Notes: generated by a model from the sequence alone, not told the origin. Positions 17,048 through 26,318 are shown, numbered from the stretch's first letter. The stretch is DNA of 64,000 nucleotides from Mycolicibacterium sp. J2 (GCF_026240945.1 NZ_JAPFPY010000024.1:1-64000); one strand, 5' to 3'. A program made the numbers and translations.

Positions 17048-17731
17048 TCAGCAGGACAGCCTGATCCCAATATCGGGCGGGGCCTGCGCGGGGGCCAGGC
17101 AGCCGAACCCGTCCACCCCGGCGGGACGCATCCGGGCCGCTGTCTGGTGGGCGTAGTTCACACAGACCACCGAGTCACCGTCGGCGCGGCAGCCGAAATC
17201 CCCGAACTTGACGGCCTGCCCGCCACCCAACTGAGGCCCACTGCCGTTGCCGAACGGCCCCGGATCACCATGCAGTGAGCCGATATTCACGCTGGTTCCG
17301 TCGAAGTCGACCCAGTTGCCTTTCCACATCGTGTAGGCGTCGGGAGGTTTCGGTGGCGGGTTGGTCAGTTTCACCAGGCACGCCAGCGCACCGTCGTTGT
17401 ACTGGGCGCTGCTGATACAGCTGACCGTCTCGGTGGTGAAGGCGACGCCCTGCACGTCGGTGCTGACACCGTCGCGGGTCGTGGAGCCGAATTTCGCGGC
17501 CGGTACCGCCGTGCCCGCATCCACCCACCTGGTCACCTCGGCGATGGGCGCACCGGGGGACGGGGCGTGCAGCACCGCCGACGGTGTCGCCGAGGCACTG
17601 GTCGGCGCCGGCCGAGAACTGCCAGTAGTCGTGGCCGTCAATGGCGGTGGGGCGGACACCGCCGCCCCTTTCATATCCTGCGAGCATCCCGCGACCAGCG
17701 CGGACGCCATCACCAGCACTGCCATCCGCAT
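17048..17731 (-). CDS. lppI: Putative lipoprotein LppI
   Basis: A 227-residue lipoprotein. The signal peptide MRMAVLVMASALVAGC carries a lipobox (LVAGC) with the modified Cys at 16. A Thr/Ser/Pro-rich linker follows and then a globular domain with paired cysteines (ETVSCISSAQYNDGALAC, DFGCRADGDSVVC). Its function is unknown. Position next to lipT and divergent from it matches lppI (Rv2046) of M. tuberculosis. Start ATG at 17731; a much longer upstream frame runs antisense through lipT and is rejected. Confidence 0.82.
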   Translation of the reverse strand: MRMAVLVMASALVAGCSQDMKGAAVSAPPPLTATTTGSSRPAPTSASATPSAVLHAPSPGAPIAEVTRWVDAGTAVPAAKFGSTTRDGVSTDVQGVAFTTETVSCISSAQYNDGALACLVKLTNPPPKPPDAYTMWKGNWVDFDGTSVNIGSLHGDPGPFGNGSGPQLGGGQAVKFGDFGCRADGDSVVCVNYAHQTAARMRPAGVDGFGCLAPAQAPPDIGIRLSC

Positions 17732-17764
17732 GCGGCCAGGGTAGTCGTTCGCTACCGTCGGGCC

Positions 17765-19285
17765 ATGCACGAACACACCGTCCGCGCGAAGATCAGCACC
17801 GGGACGATCGAGGGTTTCACCCGGGACGGCGTGCACCGCTGGCGCGCCATTCCATACGCGAAAGCGCCGGTCGGGGCCCTGCGGTATCGCGCGCCGCAAC
17901 CCGCGGAGGCTTGGCGGGGGGTGCGGTACTGCCACGGCCTCGGCAATTGCGCCCCGCAGCAGCGCCGGTACACCATGCTCGGCATCGGCAAATACCAGCC
18001 GATGAGCGAGGACTGTTTGACGCTCAACGTGGTCGCCCCCGAGCATCCCGGTGGCGAGCCGTCCGGGGACCGGATGCCGGTGATGTTCTTCATCCACGGC
18101 GGCGGTTACATCATGGGCAGCTCGGCCACCCCGCTCTACGACGGTGTCGCGCTGGCCCGCCGCGGTTGTGTGTACGTCTCGGTGAATTACCGGCTGGGCG
18201 CGCTGGGGTGTCTGGACCTGTCGGCGCTGTCCACTGCCGAGTATCCGATCGAGGACAACCTGTACCTGCGCGACCTGATCCTGGCACTGAGGTGGGTACG
18301 GGAGAACATCGCGGTCTTCGGCGGCGACCCGGACAACGTGACGATCTTCGGGGAGAGCGCCGGCGCCCATGCGGTAGCCACCTTGATGGCAGTACCCGAG
18401 GCTGAAGGTCTTTTCGCACAAGCGATTTCGCAGAGCGCAGCCAGCGGCATGGTGCGCAGCCCGGAGCAAGCGGCCATGTTCGCCGAGCAGTTCGCCGGCT
18501 TGCTGGGCGCCGCACCCGAAGACGGAGCGGCCACCGTGATGGCGGCTCGGCCCGCCGAGTTGCTGACGGCGCTGGAGACCCTGATCGCCCGGTCCGGCAA
18601 GGAGCTGCCGGGCGCCTTCCCGGTCGGGCCGACCTCAGGCACCGAGCTGCTGCCCGAGGACCCGGTGCGGGCCATGCGCGCCGGCCGGGCACATCCGATC
18701 CCGCTGATCGTGGGCAGCAACGCCGACGAGGGTCGGCTTTTCACCCGTTTCATGCAGCTGTTGCCGACCACCGAGCAGAGCATCGAGATGCTGTTGGCGA
18801 GCACCGGCGCCGAAACGCGCGACCGGGTCATCGCCGCGTATCCGGACTATCCGGGCCGGGCCGCGTGCATCCGGCTGGGCGGGGACTTCGCCTTCGGCAC
18901 CGCCGGCTGGGAAATAGCCGAGGCGCACAGCCGACATCGGCCGACCTACGTCTACCGCTACGACTACGCACCGCGAATCCTGAACTGGTCGGGGTTGGGT
19001 GCCACCCATGCCATGGAGCTGCTCGCGGTGTTCGGCGTATACGGCACTCGATGGGGCGGACTGCTCACGGCGGCGGCCGACGGCGCGTCGGCCCGCCGGG
19101 TGACCCGGGAGGTCCAGATGCGTTGGGGCAGCTTCAGCCGTACCGGGAACCCCGGCGAGGGCTGGCCCCGGTACGACGAGAACATGCGGGCGGTGCTGGT
19201 GTTCGATCGCAACACGCACCTCGAATACGATCCGGCGGCCGAACGGCGGCGCGCATGGGCGGGTTTCACCCTGGCCGCCGGTTGA
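17765..19285 (+). CDS. lipT: Type-B carboxylesterase LipT
   Basis: A 506-residue esterase of the cholinesterase/carboxylesterase B family. The nucleophile Ser lies in GESAGAH (about residue 200), the oxyanion loop in HGGGYIMGS (about 113), and a likely acid and His lie in SNADEGRLF and GATHAMELLAVFG. No signal peptide is seen, so it is probably cytoplasmic. The ATG at 17765 starts 33 bp from the divergent lppI start, so the promoters must overlap. The gene matches lipT (Rv2045c) by order and family; its natural ester substrate is unknown. Confidence 0.9.
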   Translation: MHEHTVRAKISTGTIEGFTRDGVHRWRAIPYAKAPVGALRYRAPQPAEAWRGVRYCHGLGNCAPQQRRYTMLGIGKYQPMSEDCLTLNVVAPEHPGGEPSGDRMPVMFFIHGGGYIMGSSATPLYDGVALARRGCVYVSVNYRLGALGCLDLSALSTAEYPIEDNLYLRDLILALRWVRENIAVFGGDPDNVTIFGESAGAHAVATLMAVPEAEGLFAQAISQSAASGMVRSPEQAAMFAEQFAGLLGAAPEDGAATVMAARPAELLTALETLIARSGKELPGAFPVGPTSGTELLPEDPVRAMRAGRAHPIPLIVGSNADEGRLFTRFMQLLPTTEQSIEMLLASTGAETRDRVIAAYPDYPGRAACIRLGGDFAFGTAGWEIAEAHSRHRPTYVYRYDYAPRILNWSGLGATHAMELLAVFGVYGTRWGGLLTAAADGASARRVTREVQMRWGSFSRTGNPGEGWPRYDENMRAVLVFDRNTHLEYDPAAERRRAWAGFTLAAG

Positions 19286-19295
19286 CTTGACACTT

Positions 19296-19307
19296 GTCAC
19301 ATGTGAC
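19296..19307. promoter_or_regulatory. 12-bp perfect palindrome upstream of the kinase-DUF7064 gene
   Basis: GTCACATGTGAC lies 26 bp before the GTG start and just after a TTGACA hexamer at 19287-19292. It could be a regulator site overlapping the promoter. No regulator is assigned. Confidence 0.4.
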
Positions 19308-19332
19308 CGGCGCCACTGCTAGGTTCTGATGC

Positions 19333-21315
19333 GTGCACAGTCGCCTCATCGAACGCCCCTCCGATCTGACCGACGCCTGGCTCACCGACGTGGTGGGTGC
19401 CGGCCGGATCGTCGGCCACGACGCCGAGCGGATCGGCACCGGTCAGATGAGCGAGTGCTACCGGCTGCGGCTGCGGTACGCCGAGGAGTCCGGCGGGCCC
19501 GCCTCGGTGGTGCTGAAAGTCGCCGCCGCCGACCCGAACAGCCGCGCCACCGGATTGGCGATGGGTCTCTACGAGCGCGAGGTTCGGTTCTACGCCGAGA
19601 TCGCGCCGAAGTTGGGCGGGGGACCGGCGGGCCCGTTCGCGCCGTGTCTGCACCACGCCTATGACGCCGAGTCCGGGGCGTTCGACCTGCTGCTCGGCGA
19701 TGCCGCGCCGGCCACCGTGGGCGACGAGATCCGTGGTGCCACCGCCGAGCAGGCGACGCTGGCCCTGCACCAGCTCGGGCTGGTGCACGGCCCCTTGGTC
19801 GGCGATCCGGACCTGGCCGGTGCCGGCTGGTTGAACCGCGACGCTCCGCTGAACCAGACGCTGCTCGCCGGGCTGTACGCCGGTTTCACCGAACGGTACG
19901 GCGACCGCATCGACCCGCGGCACCGGCAGGTGTGCGAGCAGCTGGTGGCGGCCTTCGACGGCTACCTCGAACAGGAGTCCTCGGCGACGAAGGGCCTGGT
20001 GCACGGCGACTACCGGTTGGACAACCTGCTTTTCGGCGCACCAGGAGCGCAGCGCCCGCTGACGGTGGTGGACTGGCAGACGGTGACCTGGGGCCCGGCG
20101 TTGACCGATGTCGCCTATTTTCTCGGCTGCGCCCTTGCGCCGGAGGTTCGGCGCGCGCACTACGACGATCTGCTGGCGACCTACCACCGCGCGCTCGGCA
20201 CCGGTGTGCTCAGCCTCGACGAGGTGCGCGACGGCGTGCGCAGGCAGAGCTTCTTCGGGGTGATGATGGCGATCGTCTCCTCGATGCTGGTGGAACGAAC
20301 CGACCGGGGCGACGAGATGTTCATGACGATGCTGCACCGGCACTGTGAGCATGTCCTGGACACCGGTGCGCTGGCAGTGTTGCCGGAAAGCGCTGTACCG
20401 CAGCCTCTTACCCCCAGCACTGGGGATGAGCTGCCGCACCAGCCGACGGATGAACCGTTGTGGAGCGAAAGCTGGTACTTCGACTTCGTGGACGCATCGC
20501 AAGGCATCGGCGGGTGGGTGCGGCTGGGCCTGATTCCCCATCAGCGCGTCGCGTGGGTCAACGCACTGGTGTGCGGACCGGATATGCCGACGGTGGCCAT
20601 CAACGATTTCGAGGTCGCCCTACCGGCCGATCCCGGCCACATCGGCACCACCGGGTTCGAGCTGAAACTGATTCCCACCGATCCGCTCCGCCTCTTCCGG
20701 GTGGACATCCATGGGCAAGCCGAATCCTTCGACGACCCCGCCGATCTGCTGCGCGGCTCGCCGGGCCAACCCGCCGAACTCACGCTGGCACTGGAGTTCA
20801 CCACGGCAGGAACGCCCTATCAGTACCGGATCACCCCGCGGTACGAGATTCCCTGCACGGTCAGCGGAACGGTGACGGTGGGCGGCGCACGGTACCGGTT
20901 GACCGACGTTCCCGGGCAACGGGACCACTCCTGGGGCGTGCGGGATTGGTGGAGCATGGACTGGGTTTGGAGCGCCGTGCACCTCGAGGACGGTACCCAT
21001 CTGCACGGCGTCGACATCCGCATTCCAGGTGTGCCCCCGGTCGGCATCGGCTATCGGCAGCATGCCGGTGAACTCGTCGAGCTGCAGTCGGTACGCGCGG
21101 AGAAGACGTTCGCCGACAACGGTTTACCGCTGACCACGACGCTGACGTTGGCACCAGGAGACCTCGAGGTGCAGGTACACGTGCGGGGCCACGCGCCGGT
21201 GCTGGTGGTCGCTTCCGACGGCAGGGTCAGCCAGTTTCCCCGCGCCTGGGCGACGGTCACCACCGCCGACGGGCGCACGGGGTCCGGCTGGGTGGAGTGG
21301 AACCGCAACCTCTGA
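19333..21315 (+). CDS. Fusion of phosphotransferase and DUF7064/DUF7065 (lipocalin-like) domains
   Basis: A 660-residue two-part protein. Residues 1 to about 345 form an APH/EcKinase-like kinase with K62 (VVLKVAA), HGDYRLDN at 224-231 and VDWQ near 247. Residues from about 375 to 660 resemble the DUF7064/7065 pair, distantly like the CrtC/AttH lipocalin-type fold, with RDHSWGVRDWWSMDW at about 531-545. Fusing a small-molecule kinase to a lipid-binding-like domain suggests a lipophilic alcohol or steroid-like substrate (inference). The kinase half is related to the protein at 146-1186. The start is GTG at 19333; the nearby ATG at 19329 is out of frame. Confidence 0.82.
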   Translation: MHSRLIERPSDLTDAWLTDVVGAGRIVGHDAERIGTGQMSECYRLRLRYAEESGGPASVVLKVAAADPNSRATGLAMGLYEREVRFYAEIAPKLGGGPAGPFAPCLHHAYDAESGAFDLLLGDAAPATVGDEIRGATAEQATLALHQLGLVHGPLVGDPDLAGAGWLNRDAPLNQTLLAGLYAGFTERYGDRIDPRHRQVCEQLVAAFDGYLEQESSATKGLVHGDYRLDNLLFGAPGAQRPLTVVDWQTVTWGPALTDVAYFLGCALAPEVRRAHYDDLLATYHRALGTGVLSLDEVRDGVRRQSFFGVMMAIVSSMLVERTDRGDEMFMTMLHRHCEHVLDTGALAVLPESAVPQPLTPSTGDELPHQPTDEPLWSESWYFDFVDASQGIGGWVRLGLIPHQRVAWVNALVCGPDMPTVAINDFEVALPADPGHIGTTGFELKLIPTDPLRLFRVDIHGQAESFDDPADLLRGSPGQPAELTLALEFTTAGTPYQYRITPRYEIPCTVSGTVTVGGARYRLTDVPGQRDHSWGVRDWWSMDWVWSAVHLEDGTHLHGVDIRIPGVPPVGIGYRQHAGELVELQSVRAEKTFADNGLPLTTTLTLAPGDLEVQVHVRGHAPVLVVASDGRVSQFPRAWATVTTADGRTGSGWVEWNRNL

Positions 21316-21332
21316 CCGGGCAAGCTGAGCTG

Positions 21333-21662
21333 ATGCTCGCCGTGAAGTCCATTGCCCTGTTCGTGCTCGCCGCGGTGCTCGAGATCGGCGGCGCCTGGCT
21401 GGTGTGGCAGGGCGTGCGGGAGCACCGCGGTTGGTGGTGGGCCGGTTTCGGGGTGATCGCGCTCGGCGCCTACGGATTCGTCGCGTCCTTTCAGCCCGAC
21501 GCACATTTCGGCCGGGTGCTGGCCGCCTACGGCGGCGTATTCGTGGCCGGCTCGTTGGTATGGGGAATGCCGGCCGACGGATTCCGGCCGGACCGCTGGG
21601 ACGTCACCGGGGCGCTGATCTGCCTGGCCGGGGTCGGGCTCATCATGTACGCCCCACGCTAG
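21333..21662 (+). CDS. YnfA family (UPF0060) membrane protein
   Basis: A 109-residue protein with four predicted membrane helices, matching YnfA/UPF0060, a small family sometimes linked to SMR-type multidrug efflux. The conserved ends IGGAWLVWQGVREHRGWWW and GALICLAGVGLIMYAPR are visible. The ATG at 21333 is 17 bp after the previous stop. Its stop overlaps the convergent gene's stop in a CTAG. The transport substrate is unknown. Confidence 0.85.
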   Translation: MLAVKSIALFVLAAVLEIGGAWLVWQGVREHRGWWWAGFGVIALGAYGFVASFQPDAHFGRVLAAYGGVFVAGSLVWGMPADGFRPDRWDVTGALICLAGVGLIMYAPR

Positions 21663-22549
21663 AGCGCGTCGTCGTCCAACTCGTCGCGGCGCAGACCCAT
21701 CGGGGTGGCAGCAGGCAGATCGCCGCCGGCCACCACCAGCCGGGTCAGCGGCGTCAGCACCGAGAACAAGGTGGCCAACTGTTCGTCGCCGAGGACGTCG
21801 AATGCCGATAGGGCCAGCCGGTCGGTACCCTCCTCGATCCGAGCCTTGAGTTCGATTCCGGCAGGCGTGAGCACCCCCGCCGCGTCGAGCAGCCCCCGGG
21901 TGGCCAGCCGGTCCGCCTGCTCCTGCCAGCTGTCATCGTCGTAATCCCTGGCGCGGCAGATCATTTCGCGTGGGACCCGGCCAGCCGCGACGTGCAGGAC
22001 ATTGCATTCCCTGCCACTGATGCCGTGCGCGGCCAACACCGCGTTGTGTCCGTCCCCCCGGTGCTCACGCAGCAGGGTGGTGGCGTGCCAGAGCTTGGCC
22101 ATCGGCTCCTCCGGCCAGGGCAGCGCCGCGTTGGCGGCGAACAAGGCACGCCCGTCGACCGGGGCGCAACGGGCGGCGATCTGTAACAGATCAGCCGCCG
22201 TGCGCACGGATGCGTCATCGGTGATCCCGTAGCGGCGCAGGGTCGCCACCGCCGCCTCGGCGCGGGCGGCCAGTGCGGCGGCCGGTGACGCGATCTCCCA
22301 CGCCGCGGGTAGCGCCTTGTGCACCTGGCGCGACGAGAAGTTGTAGAACACCGCCGTGACCACCTCGGGGGCGACCCGACCCAGCGGAGCGGACCGGGCG
22401 GCGAAATAGCCCATCCAGAACCCGGGATAGCCCAGGCCGGCCAGCGCGTCGCGCGACTCCGGCGCGAAATAGGTGACCGCGTGCACCGGTTCCAGCCGGT
22501 CGAACAGCCGCCGGGCAACAGAAATCGGTCGGGTCATCGTGTCAGTCAA
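21659..22549 (-). CDS. SCO6745 family protein
   Basis: A 296-residue protein matching the actinobacterial SCO6745 family. It is largely helical, with a conserved N-terminal segment (LEPVHAVTYFAPESRDA) and a C-terminal winged-helix-like part (ADRLATRGLLDAAGVLTPAG) resembling a MarR-type domain. Function is not established. It is divergent from the TetR gene at 22600, with 50 bp between starts, and convergent with the YnfA gene, overlapping it by 4 bp. The TetR protein may control it (inference from layout). Confidence 0.75.
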   Translation of the reverse strand: MTDTMTRPISVARRLFDRLEPVHAVTYFAPESRDALAGLGYPGFWMGYFAARSAPLGRVAPEVVTAVFYNFSSRQVHKALPAAWEIASPAAALAARAEAAVATLRRYGITDDASVRTAADLLQIAARCAPVDGRALFAANAALPWPEEPMAKLWHATTLLREHRGDGHNAVLAAHGISGRECNVLHVAAGRVPREMICRARDYDDDSWQEQADRLATRGLLDAAGVLTPAGIELKARIEEGTDRLALSAFDVLGDEQLATLFSVLTPLTRLVVAGGDLPAATPMGLRRDELDDDAL

Positions 22550-22599
22550 GCATCACCGAATCCGCGGTAGCGGTCGGCCACCCCGGTAGGGTTTCGACC

Positions 22600-23238
22600 A
22601 TGCACGACGCGGCGGGACCCGGTCCGTCCCCGCAGGCCGATTCGACGATGCTGGAGCGGATCCGCGATGCCGCGATGGCGTGTATCGCCGCGCGGGGAGT
22701 GGCGGGCACGTCGCTGCGCACCATCGCCGACACCGCCGATGTGAGCGTCGGCCTCATCCAGCACTACTTCGGCAGTAAAGCCAGACTGATCGCGGCCGTC
22801 GACGAGCATGTACTTGAGGTGTTCGGGCTGTTGCTCGAGGAGCCCGAGCCGGTGCCGCAGGACGATCCGATGCCCTTTCGCGGTGGGACGGCGCGGTTGT
22901 TCATCGAGCATCCGGACGAGGTGGATTACGTCGCCCGGGTACTCACCGAAGAGGGGCCGACCGGCGCCGCCATCTTCGACGGACTGGTCAAGATCAGTGC
23001 GGCGCAGGGTGAGACGTTCGCAGCTCGTGGGATGACCAGGAGCGATCTCGATCCGGTGTGGTCGGTGCTCAATCCGGTGCTGCTGCGCATGGGGGCGAGT
23101 GTGTTACGCCGGCACATCGAACGGCACATCCCCGGACCGCTGTACAGCCCGGAACAGACTCTGCGCTGGGACCAGGCCACCACCAATCTGATTCGCCACG
23201 GACAGCTTCGTCCCGACCCGGAACCGGCCGAGGACTGA
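22600..23238 (+). CDS. TetR family transcriptional regulator
   Basis: A 212-residue regulator. The N-terminal DNA-binding domain (about 15-65) has the typical helix-turn-helix: TSLRTIADTADVSVGLIQHY followed by FGSKARLIAAV. The C-terminal ligand-binding part has no recognisable ligand signature. It is divergent from the SCO6745-family gene and convergent with the FadR-type regulator, whose stop lies 8 bp away. It most likely controls itself and the divergent gene. Confidence 0.85.
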   Translation: MHDAAGPGPSPQADSTMLERIRDAAMACIAARGVAGTSLRTIADTADVSVGLIQHYFGSKARLIAAVDEHVLEVFGLLLEEPEPVPQDDPMPFRGGTARLFIEHPDEVDYVARVLTEEGPTGAAIFDGLVKISAAQGETFAARGMTRSDLDPVWSVLNPVLLRMGASVLRRHIERHIPGPLYSPEQTLRWDQATTNLIRHGQLRPDPEPAED

Positions 23239-23245
23239 TTGCGCG

Positions 23246-23959
23246 TCAGGCGTCCTCGGGGTCCTCGGCGACCGCGTGGGCCGCCTCGTCGATGATCGCC
23301 CGCATCGCACGTTCGGCGGCCGCCTCATCGCGCAGCCGCACCGCGCGGGCCACCTCGTCATGCAGTTCGATGGCCGCCGGGTTGGGCAGTTCCGGCATCA
23401 TCCCGTGGTGCGTCCGCCCGGTGAGCACCTCGGCGACGACGGCGTTGAGGGCGCGAAACATCTCATTGCCGCTGGCTTCCAGGAGGGTTTGGTGAAAGAT
23501 CTTGTCCGCCTGCAGATATGACACCAAGTCTCCGGAGCGGCCGTGGACCACCATATCGGACACCGCGGCTGCCATGATCCGGCACTGGTGCGGGTTGGCC
23601 CGCCGCGCTGCCAGCGCCGCGGCAGCCGGCTCGAACCCGCGGCGCAACTCCGACAGCGAGACCAATTGGGCGGCCCGGTCCCCGGATTCGAGTCGCCAGC
23701 GAATCACCATGGGGTCGAAGACGTTCCAGTTCGCGGCGGGCTGGATGGTGATGCCCACCCGGCGGCGCGAAGCCACCAACCCCATCGATTCGAGCACGCG
23801 GATCGCTTCGCGGGCAACGCTGCGGGACACGCCGTGCTCGGCGCTCACCCCTTCGAGTGTGATCACCGCGCCGGGAGGGTACCTACCCGACACCACGGCG
23901 GCACCCAGCGCGGTCAGCACGTTGTCGTGCAGCGCGCTGACGTTCGGAAGGGCACCCAC
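23246..23959 (-). CDS. FadR-type GntR regulator, probable gluconate repressor
   Basis: A 237-residue regulator with an N-terminal winged helix (about 10-75; EGVSAEHGVSRSVAREAIRV) and a C-terminal FCD ligand domain (about 95-225) with metal-binding His residues in the second half. It is divergent from gntK-gntP, 122 bp apart, which makes it the likely gluconate-responsive repressor of that operon and of itself. The start is GTG at 23959. This role is inferred from position; the family binds many organic acids. Confidence 0.85.
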   Translation of the reverse strand: MGALPNVSALHDNVLTALGAAVVSGRYPPGAVITLEGVSAEHGVSRSVAREAIRVLESMGLVASRRRVGITIQPAANWNVFDPMVIRWRLESGDRAAQLVSLSELRRGFEPAAAALAARRANPHQCRIMAAAVSDMVVHGRSGDLVSYLQADKIFHQTLLEASGNEMFRALNAVVAEVLTGRTHHGMMPELPNPAAIELHDEVARAVRLRDEAAAERAMRAIIDEAAHAVAEDPEDA

Positions 23960-24022
23960 AGTTACATCGTGTCATATCTCCTCCGAGCGAGACTTAAAGC
24001 AGATCTATCCGTGATCTTCTTG

Positions 24023-24067
24023 CAATAGTCAGATCATTGAGGCAAGCTGTGTGAGGTCAACCACAGC
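24023..24067. promoter_or_regulatory. Candidate operators of the gluconate operon
   Basis: Two dyads lie between the divergent genes. One is an imperfect palindrome at 24023-24039 with CAAT/ATTG ends. The other has perfect 6-bp arms, GCTGTG (24046-24051) and CACAGC (24062-24067), with a 10-bp centre, just before the gntK ribosome site. Either fits a GntR-type site. Confidence 0.4.
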
Positions 24068-24081
24068 AAGGGCAGGTAGGA

Positions 24082-24585
24082 ATGGCGTCACCCATCGTCG
24101 TCATGGGCGTCTCGGGATCGGGTAAATCGACGGTCGGCGCGGCACTCGCGCAGCGGCTGCGGGTCCCGTTCGCCGACGCGGATGACTTTCACCCCGCAGC
24201 CAACATCGAGAAGATGAAGGCGGGTCACCCCCTCGACGACGACGATCGTCATCCCTGGTTGGAAGCCATCGGCCACTGGCTGGGGGAGCACTGCGGCGAC
24301 GGCGGGGTGATGAGCTGCTCGGCGCTCAAACGCCGCTACCGCGATCAGCTGCGTGAGCACTGCCCCGGCACCGAGTTCTTGCACCTGAGTGGTACGCCCG
24401 AGGTCATCGGTGCGCGTCAGGCCAGCCGGCCAGGGCATTTCATGCCGGCCTCACTACTGGCGTCCCAGTTCGACACCCTGGAACCACTCGAGCAGGACGA
24501 GGCAGGTGTCGTCATCGACGTCGGCCGCAGCATCGATTCCATCGTTGACACCTACATCTCACTCACCGGAGGCGAGCCCCGATGA
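24082..24585 (+). CDS. gntK: Gluconokinase
   Basis: A 167-residue kinase phosphorylating gluconate to 6-phosphogluconate with ATP, which feeds the pentose phosphate pathway. The P-loop GVSGSGKST is at residues 9-17, and the family motifs DADDFHPAANIEKM and the Cys/Lys block SCSALKRRYRDQLR follow. Length is normal for the GntK/IdnK family. It overlaps gntP by 4 bp (ATGA), so kinase and permease are coupled. Confidence 0.95.
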   Translation: MASPIVVMGVSGSGKSTVGAALAQRLRVPFADADDFHPAANIEKMKAGHPLDDDDRHPWLEAIGHWLGEHCGDGGVMSCSALKRRYRDQLREHCPGTEFLHLSGTPEVIGARQASRPGHFMPASLLASQFDTLEPLEQDEAGVVIDVGRSIDSIVDTYISLTGGEPR

Positions 24586-25979
24586 TCGACACCGTCACCT
24601 TGCTCGCCGACGCTCCCAAGCTCGTCGAGCCGGTCGCCGCAGCACCGCAGCTCATCCTGGCCTTCCTCGTCGGCATCGGGGTCATCGTCGTGCTGATCAC
24701 CCTGGTCAAGCTGCACCCGTTCCTGGCGCTCATCTTCGGCGGGCTGACCGTGGGATTGGTGGCCGGCGAGAACCTCACCAAGGTGCTCAAATCGTTCACC
24801 GACGGTTTCGGATCGACGGCGGCCAGCGTGGGCATCCTCATCGCGCTCGGCGCGATGTTCGCCAAACTGCTCGCCGATTCCGGGGGCGCCGACGAGATCG
24901 TCGACACCATCGTGGGTGCCGCCTCACCGCGCTTGCTGCCGTGGGCCATGGCATTGGTGGGCGCGATCATCGGTCTGCCGATGTTCTTCGAGATCGGTTT
25001 GGTCCTGTTGATGCCGGTCATCTACCTGGTATCCCGGCGATCACAGCAGTCGCTGATCACCATCGGCATCCCGGCCCTGGCCGGCCTGTCGGCCATGCAC
25101 GGTTTTGTGCCGCCACACCCCGGCCCGCTGACCGCGGTCGGCCTGCTCAATGCCGACCTGGGCATCACCCTGGGGCTGGGGGTGCTGGTGGCCATCCCGA
25201 CGATCATCGTGGCGGGTCCGTTGTTCGGCCGGCTGGCCGGCACGTGGGTGGTCGTGGACACACCCGACACCTTCGACGCCGACCCGCAAGCCGACCGGGC
25301 CGAGCAGCGGCATCCGTCGTTCGGCATCACGCTGTTCTCGGTGCTGCTGCCGGTCGCGCTGATGCTCGGCAAGGCGCTCGCCGACATCTTCATCGACGAC
25401 GAAAAGCATTGGCTCCGCCAGATTCTCGACGCCCTGGGCACCCCGCTGATCGCGCTGCTGCTCGCCGTCGTCGTCGGGATCTTCACCCTCGGCAAGGGCG
25501 CCGGGATGAACCGGTCGGCGATCACCGCTTGCATCGAATCAAGCCTGCCCCCGGTTGCGGGCATCATCCTGATCGTCGCCGCGGGCGGCGGATTCAAACA
25601 GGTCCTGGTCGACAGCGGCATCGGCACCATGCTGGCCCGGTGGGCCGAGGGCGTGCACATCTCGGTGCTGGTGCTGGCCTGGGTGCTGGCCGTGCTGATC
25701 CGGTTGGCGACGGGCTCGGCCACGGTGGCCACCATCACCGCGTCGTCGTTGATCCTCGGCCTGGTCGAGGGTATGAGCAGCGGCCAGGTGTCACTGGTGG
25801 TGCTGGCGGTCGGCGCCGGATCGCTGTTCTTCTCACACGTCAACGATGCCGGATTCTGGTTGGTCAACCAGTACTTCCGCCTCACTGTCGGTCAGACCAT
25901 CAAGACCTGGTCGCTCATGGAGACGGTGCTGTCGGTGAGCGGCCTTGCCGTCGTGCTGATCCTGGATATCTTCGTGTAG
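24582..25979 (+). CDS. gntP: Gluconate:H+ symporter, GntP family
   Basis: A 465-residue permease with about 12-14 membrane segments. GntP-family signatures include the HGFVPPHPGPL loop near residue 173 and the SHVNDAGFWLVNQYF block near the C-terminus (about 418). It brings gluconate or a similar sugar acid into the cell with protons. It is coupled to gntK by the ATGA overlap and is probably repressed by the divergent FadR-type protein. Citrate-like or other sugar-acid substrates cannot be excluded. Confidence 0.92.
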   Translation: MIDTVTLLADAPKLVEPVAAAPQLILAFLVGIGVIVVLITLVKLHPFLALIFGGLTVGLVAGENLTKVLKSFTDGFGSTAASVGILIALGAMFAKLLADSGGADEIVDTIVGAASPRLLPWAMALVGAIIGLPMFFEIGLVLLMPVIYLVSRRSQQSLITIGIPALAGLSAMHGFVPPHPGPLTAVGLLNADLGITLGLGVLVAIPTIIVAGPLFGRLAGTWVVVDTPDTFDADPQADRAEQRHPSFGITLFSVLLPVALMLGKALADIFIDDEKHWLRQILDALGTPLIALLLAVVVGIFTLGKGAGMNRSAITACIESSLPPVAGIILIVAAGGGFKQVLVDSGIGTMLARWAEGVHISVLVLAWVLAVLIRLATGSATVATITASSLILGLVEGMSSGQVSLVVLAVGAGSLFFSHVNDAGFWLVNQYFRLTVGQTIKTWSLMETVLSVSGLAVVLILDIFV

Positions 25980-25991
25980 CGCTGGGTAGCG

Positions 25992-26318
25992 CTAGGGGCT
26001 CTGCCGGGGACGGGTGTCGACCTGCGGTACCTTCACCCAGCCCGGGTTGTTCACGAAGTCGGCGAGGCACCCCGGCAAACCACGGCACGCGATGATGGCC
26101 CCGGCGCTGGGGGCGGCCCCGATCGCCGGCGGCGGCGTGACCACCAGATCGCAGTTGGTGGTATATGCGCCGACCTGCTGCTTGCCGACCAGCACACCCT
26201 GATCAGGGCACGTTGCCAGCACCGCTGCAGGCCCGGACACCAGGACCGGGCCGGCGAGCGGGGCGATCACACCGCCGGCGAGCAGGCCGGCGGCCACCCA
26301 GCGCGACACGCTGTACAT
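25992..26318 (-). CDS. Small secreted protein of unknown function
   Basis: A 108-residue protein with an N-terminal signal peptide (MYSVSRWVAAGLLAGGVIAP, likely cut after the Ala-rich stretch near 36). The mature part holds four cysteines (TCPDQG, TNCDLVV, IACRGLPGC), so two disulfides are possible, and a proline-rich middle. I recognise no family. It stands alone: convergent with gntP (12 bp away) and downstream of the LysR gene on the same strand by 21 bp. Confidence 0.65.
   Translation of the reverse strand: MYSVSRWVAAGLLAGGVIAPLAGPVLVSGPAAVLATCPDQGVLVGKQQVGAYTTNCDLVVTPPPAIGAAPSAGAIIACRGLPGCLADFVNNPGWVKVPQVDTRPRQSP

Noticed and set aside
24389..26095. Plus-strand frame of 568 codons across gntK and gntP
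   Set aside because: A shifted-frame shadow of two well-supported genes; Arg/Pro/His-rich with no membrane segments.
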